NCBI GenBank assembly: GCA_020627965.1
Contig: JAHDFX010000041.1
Span: 1-35,318 of the forward strand
Direction of reading: 5' to 3'
Origin: Saprospiraceae bacterium
Lineage (GTDB): Bacteria; Bacteroidota; Bacteroidia; Chitinophagales; Saprospiraceae
DNA length: 35,318 bases
Shown here: positions 32,195 to 35,318 of the stretch, piece by piece
Layout: each line of letters begins with the position of its first letter
Position numbering within the stretch: position 1 is the first letter of the stretch
Notes under the pieces: generated by a model
The model's input: the letters and a program-made list of their open reading frames with translations, nothing else
Told to the model about the DNA's origin: nothing
Database searches by the model: none
Translations under genes and position numbers: made by a program

Positions 32195-32210
32195 ACTTTG
32201 GTTACAAAGT
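32195..32210 (+). terminator. Short hairpin after the anti-sigma/barrel gene
   Basis: Arms actttg (32195-32200) and caaagt (32205-32210) with a GTTA loop lie 28 nt after the stop. The stem is short, and a T-tract is lacking. A similar 'ccaaagt..actttgg' hairpin is at 35028-35046. Confidence 0.35.
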
Positions 32211-32238
32211 ATTAAAAATAAGTTCTAATTTAGGACTT

Positions 32239-33192
32239 ATGAAAACTTATATCACGCTTCTCTTTTTTCTGTGTACTTGTCTCTCAGTACAAGCGCAAGA
32301 CAAAAACGTATTCAAGCCTAAATCGCACAAGATAAACGGTTACAACATCAATGTAGAAACCAAAGGTAAAGGCAATCCTATCGTATTCATTGCTGGCGGG
32401 CCAGGTAACTCTCATGATTACCTACAAGGAAATTTTGGGCATTATCACAAAAAAAATCAGGTCGTTTTCTTTGATGGATTGGGCAGAGGCTTATCCGAAG
32501 ATGCCAAAGATAATAGCGAATACACCGTTGATAACGACGTAGAAATACTGGAAAGCATCAGAAAAGCATTAAAAATCAAAAAATGGTCTGTTGTCGGTCA
32601 TTCTTATGGTACGCTCGTTGCACAGGCATATGTACTGAAATACCCCGAAGCTATAGAAAAAATGGTTTTAATCAATGGTTTCCACAGCGGATTGATGTGG
32701 CAGGAAGCCAATTGTGACACCTATAATTTTTATTCAAAAACGCATTTCCCGGAGAAATGGCGATTAGTGGATTCCCTGCGTAAAGAAGGCTTTGTTTCCA
32801 GTGATCCCGAATTTAAGGAGGTCTATGGCAGTTTTCCTACCAAATACATTTACTATCATAATACTGAACTCATACGCCTTATGCCACCAGATGCCAAGCG
32901 CACCTGGAGCGATGAGGTCTATTATACTATGGTGGGCAGAGATGGAGACTTTCATGTAACCGGCTGCATCGGTGATATTGATTTCAGAAGACAGCTTAAA
33001 GATGTAAAAGTTCCTACACTCATTGTAGCAGGGCGTTATGATGGTGTTTCTACTCCAGAATATGCACTGCAATACAAACAATTTATGCCCCAGGCACAAT
33101 TCGTTATGTTTGAAAAAAGCGGACATAATCCTTACCTTGAAGAAGCAAGGGCTTTCTCCGAAGTCTTTGATAAATTTATGAAAATTAAATAA
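32239..33192 (+). CDS. Exported alpha/beta hydrolase, proline-iminopeptidase-like (S33)
   Basis: This 317-residue protein has a signal peptide (M-K-T-Y-I-T-L-L-F-F to S-V-Q-A-Q). The alpha/beta-hydrolase features are clear: oxyanion region G-G-P-G (about residues 54-57), nucleophile elbow G-H-S122-Y-G-T, acid Asp in G-R-Y-D-G-V-S, and His in S-G-H-N-P-Y-L-E-E near the C-terminus. G-G-P-G together with G-x-S-x-G-x is typical of the proline iminopeptidase branch, which removes N-terminal proline, but related proteins hydrolyse esters. The location is periplasm or outside. Its stop is 9 nt before the alpha-glucosidase ATG, so the two are probably one transcript. Confidence 0.88.
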   Translation: MKTYITLLFFLCTCLSVQAQDKNVFKPKSHKINGYNINVETKGKGNPIVFIAGGPGNSHDYLQGNFGHYHKKNQVVFFDGLGRGLSEDAKDNSEYTVDNDVEILESIRKALKIKKWSVVGHSYGTLVAQAYVLKYPEAIEKMVLINGFHSGLMWQEANCDTYNFYSKTHFPEKWRLVDSLRKEGFVSSDPEFKEVYGSFPTKYIYYHNTELIRLMPPDAKRTWSDEVYYTMVGRDGDFHVTGCIGDIDFRRQLKDVKVPTLIVAGRYDGVSTPEYALQYKQFMPQAQFVMFEKSGHNPYLEEARAFSEVFDKFMKIK

Positions 33193-33201
33193 TAAAACAC
33201 T

Positions 33202-34869
33202 ATGTGGTGGAAAGAAGGCATCGTATACCAAATTTACCCCAGAAGCTTCAATGATTCCAATGGTGATGGCGTCGGCGATATCCGAGGCATCATAGAAAAA
33301 CTAGACTACATCAAAAGTCTCGGCGTGGATATGATTTGGCTATGCCCGGTCTACAGTTCGCCCAATGATGATAATGGCTATGATATCAGCGATTATTACA
33401 ATATCATGGAGGAATTTGGTACCATGGAAGACTTCGATGAAATGCTCGCTGGCATGCACAAACGTGGACTCAAACTCATCATGGATCTAGTCGTCAATCA
33501 CAGCTCAGACGAACATGCCTGGTTCAAAGAATCCCGAAAATCAAAAGACAATCCTTATCGAGATTGGTACTATTGGCGAAAAGGCGAAAATGATCATCCG
33601 CCCAATAACTGGATGTCTTTCTTTAGCGGAAGCACCTGGGAATATGATGAAACGACCGACGAATACTACCTTCATCTGTTCACCAAAAAACAACCTGACC
33701 TCAATTGGGAAAATCCTAAAGTCCGCCAAGCTTGTTATGATGCCATGAAATTCTGGTTCGACAAAGGCATTGATGGTTTTAGAATGGATGTTATTTCCCT
33801 AATTTCCAAAGATCTAAGCTTTCCTGACGCCAATATTGACGACTTTCAGGAAATGATAGGTTCTTATTCAAACGGACCACGTGTACATGAATTTCTACAG
33901 GAAATGAACCGTGAAGTCTTATCGAAATACGACATCATGACCGTGGGCGAAGGACCAGGTATCACCCAAAAAGAAGCCTTGGATTATGTAGGAGCAAGTC
34001 GTAAGGAACTAAACATGGTCTTCTCATTAGAACACATGTTTCTCAATGATGGCCCCGATGGTAAATACGACTATCGTCCAATGGATTTCCTCCGTTTCAA
34101 AGCCCTGTTTGATGAATGGAACACAGCATTAGGCGAAGAAGGCTGGGGCAGCATTTTTCTCAGCAATCACGATTTCCCAAGAGTTGTTTCCCGTTATGGC
34201 AATGACAATGAACAGTTCCGCAAAATATCCGCTAAAATGCTGGCTATGCTCCTATTGACACACCGGGGAACTGTCTATATCTACCAAGGCTGTGAGATCG
34301 GGATGACTAATGTAGCTTTCCAGTCTATGGACGATTATCGGGATGTAGAAGTCCTTAATGCCTGGAAAGACTGGCAGGCAAAAGGTATGACAGAAGCAGA
34401 ATTTCTACCCAGGGTACACACGCAGGGACGGGATAATGTCAGAACGCCTATACACTGGAATGATTCCCCAAATGCAGGCTTTACAACAGGTAAACCCTGG
34501 ATAAGGGTGAATCCAAATTACCCAAAAATCAATGTTGAAGAAGCTGAAGCTGATCAAAATTCTGTCCTTCATTTTTATAGAAAAGCCATTCAGTATCGCA
34601 AAGCCAGTAAGCTTTGGACTTACGGCACTTACGTGCAATATTTAAAAGAAGATCAAAACATATTTGCCTATCAAAGAGTCTACGAAGGGCAAACTTTTCT
34701 GGTCGTTCTCAATCACAGTGATAACACTCAAGTCGTACAAGTATCAGATATAGCTCGTTCTGATCAGTCATTGACATTCAGTTTTGGCAATTATGATGAA
34801 GCTGCTAAGTTCGATGCAGAAACGATTCAGCTAAGAGGCTGGGAAGGCGCTATTTTTGAAATAAAATAG
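33202..34869 (+). CDS. GH13 alpha-glucosidase, oligo-1,6-glucosidase-like
   Basis: This 555-residue protein is a complete GH13 (beta/alpha)8 enzyme without a signal peptide, so it is cytoplasmic. Conserved regions: D-L-V-V-N-H (residues 95-100), G-F-R-M-D196-V with the nucleophile, acid/base E250 in V-G-E-G, and the transition-state Asp D324 in S-N-H-D-F-P-R. The calcium-site-like D-S-N-G-D-G-V-G-D (18-26) is present as in oligo-1,6-glucosidases. In that subfamily Val directly after the nucleophile goes with alpha-1,6 preference (isomaltose-type), and Ala or Thr with alpha-1,4; here it is V197, so isomalto-oligosaccharides are the better guess. A small beta-domain closes the protein (residues about 480-555). 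It is coupled to the hydrolase gene upstream. Confidence 0.95.
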   Translation: MWWKEGIVYQIYPRSFNDSNGDGVGDIRGIIEKLDYIKSLGVDMIWLCPVYSSPNDDNGYDISDYYNIMEEFGTMEDFDEMLAGMHKRGLKLIMDLVVNHSSDEHAWFKESRKSKDNPYRDWYYWRKGENDHPPNNWMSFFSGSTWEYDETTDEYYLHLFTKKQPDLNWENPKVRQACYDAMKFWFDKGIDGFRMDVISLISKDLSFPDANIDDFQEMIGSYSNGPRVHEFLQEMNREVLSKYDIMTVGEGPGITQKEALDYVGASRKELNMVFSLEHMFLNDGPDGKYDYRPMDFLRFKALFDEWNTALGEEGWGSIFLSNHDFPRVVSRYGNDNEQFRKISAKMLAMLLLTHRGTVYIYQGCEIGMTNVAFQSMDDYRDVEVLNAWKDWQAKGMTEAEFLPRVHTQGRDNVRTPIHWNDSPNAGFTTGKPWIRVNPNYPKINVEEAEADQNSVLHFYRKAIQYRKASKLWTYGTYVQYLKEDQNIFAYQRVYEGQTFLVVLNHSDNTQVVQVSDIARSDQSLTFSFGNYDEAAKFDAETIQLRGWEGAIFEIK

Positions 34870-35285
34870 AGGCTATACTAAAGATGCTGATAATTTTTTG
34901 AATTTCCAGTCTCCTTCCCAAAAAGGAAATTCACGCCTTTTTGTCCCCCTTCGGAGGCGATGCATTGAGCTTAGTCGAAATGAAAATTAAAGAAGAGTCC
35001 CACTGGGAAACACTTAATACTTTCTTACCAAAGTGTTAAACTTTGGACTCGCTACTATAAGCAGCAGCCTATTTTCAAAGTCCGCTCAACCAACACCTAA
35101 GTAACTCAAAACCAACCTACTGACTAAAAACAGACCCTTGTTAAAAATCCATTATTTATTGATTTAGGCTTGTTACTGTCTCGATTTTATAGATATGTTT
35201 GTTCTGTCATTGGGGAAGATTTAGACATACTACTGTTGTCACCCTCAACACACACTACTTCTTCATAAAACAAAATTTATAAACT
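34870..35285. other. Non-coding spacer with repeat remnants
   Basis: No gene is seen in these 416 nt. The piece cccccttcggaggcga (34945-34960) is like the right half of the repeat inside the anti-sigma/barrel gene, and ttgagcttagtcgaaatga (34965-34983) is like the 'gagcgaagtcgaa' palindrome near 24171; both look decayed. A hairpin ccaaagt/actttgg lies at 35028-35034 and 35040-35046. An overlapping alternative stem aacactt (35009-35015) with aagtgtt (35031-35037) shares bases with it, so only one can form at a time. Outer hexamers gagtcc (34995-35000) and ggactc (35045-35050) are also complementary. Confidence 0.5.
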
Positions 35286-35318
35286 ATGTTTATTCTAGAA
35301 GCATTAATTAGTGATTTC
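35286..35318 (+). CDS. Possible start of a gene, cut by the window end
   Basis: An ATG at 35286 opens 11 codons (M-F-I-L-E-A-L-I-S-D-F) that run off the window. The composition is protein-like and the long spacer upstream suits a new transcript, but 11 codons are too few for any assignment. Confidence 0.3.
   Translation, partial: MFILEALISDF

Noticed and set aside
33515-33748. Extra frames inside the alpha-glucosidase gene on both strands
   Set aside because: They are shadows of a well-conserved GH13 gene.

Overview
The window looks like a chromosomal segment of a Bacteroidota bacterium, probably from the Saprospiria/Lewinella side of the phylum, though the exact lineage is an inference. 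The reasons are type IX secretion (T9SS) type A sorting tails, a GCX/coat-hanger-like surface tail after a SprB repeat, two pappalysin-type (M43) metalloproteases, a long-form aromatic amino acid hydroxylase, many lipoproteins, Bacteroidota-type TAnnTTTG promoter boxes, few Shine-Dalgarno sequences, and AT-rich spacers with dispersed inverted repeats. I saw no tRNA, rRNA, CRISPR array, transposase or phage gene.

Layout. (1) 1-3182, plus: the 3' part of a very long modular leucine-rich-repeat surface protein, cut by the window start. (2) 3344-12205, minus: an aromatic amino acid hydroxylase, a secreted PNGase F-like amidase, an overlapping GNAT/patatin-like pair, and two tandem M43 proteases. 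The second of these is interrupted by one in-frame TAA, so it is annotated as a pseudogene. (3) 12814-13749, plus: malate dehydrogenase, flanked by inverted repeats and convergent with the next block. (4) 13915-20944, minus: heptose-7-phosphate kinase, MnmD tRNA methyltransferase, a bacillithiol-type YtxJ coupled to a 53-residue lipoprotein, a conserved protein of unknown function, a dicarboxylate/amino-acid symporter, a SulP transporter and a small membrane protein. (5) 21176-24041, plus: a membrane-anchored SMP-30/strictosidine-synthase-like propeller and a YbiT-type ABC-F ATPase. (6) 24242-32166, plus: a run of envelope genes (serpin lipoprotein, VWA lipoprotein, LVIVD-repeat lipoprotein, outer-membrane barrel, two small lipoproteins), then an ECF sigma factor and a protein joining an anti-sigma-like N-terminus to an outer-membrane-type barrel. 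(7) 32239-34869, plus: an exported proline-iminopeptidase-like hydrolase and a GH13 alpha-glucosidase. (8) 34870-35318: non-coding sequence and possibly the first codons of another gene.

How the parts fit. Much of the coding capacity faces the outside: binding modules (LRR, SprB, cohesin/dockerin-like), enzymes acting on protein and glycan (M43, PNGase F-like, GH13), a protease inhibitor (serpin), and an envelope-sensing sigma/anti-sigma pair. The rest is housekeeping: central metabolism, tRNA modification, heptose synthesis, redox and transport.

The best leads are the trans-envelope sigma/anti-sigma-barrel pair whose linker has absorbed a palindromic DNA repeat, the nonsense-interrupted tandem protease, a family of 15-nt mini-hairpins with covarying stems, the asymmetric ABC-F ATPase, and the small YtxJ-coupled lipoprotein.
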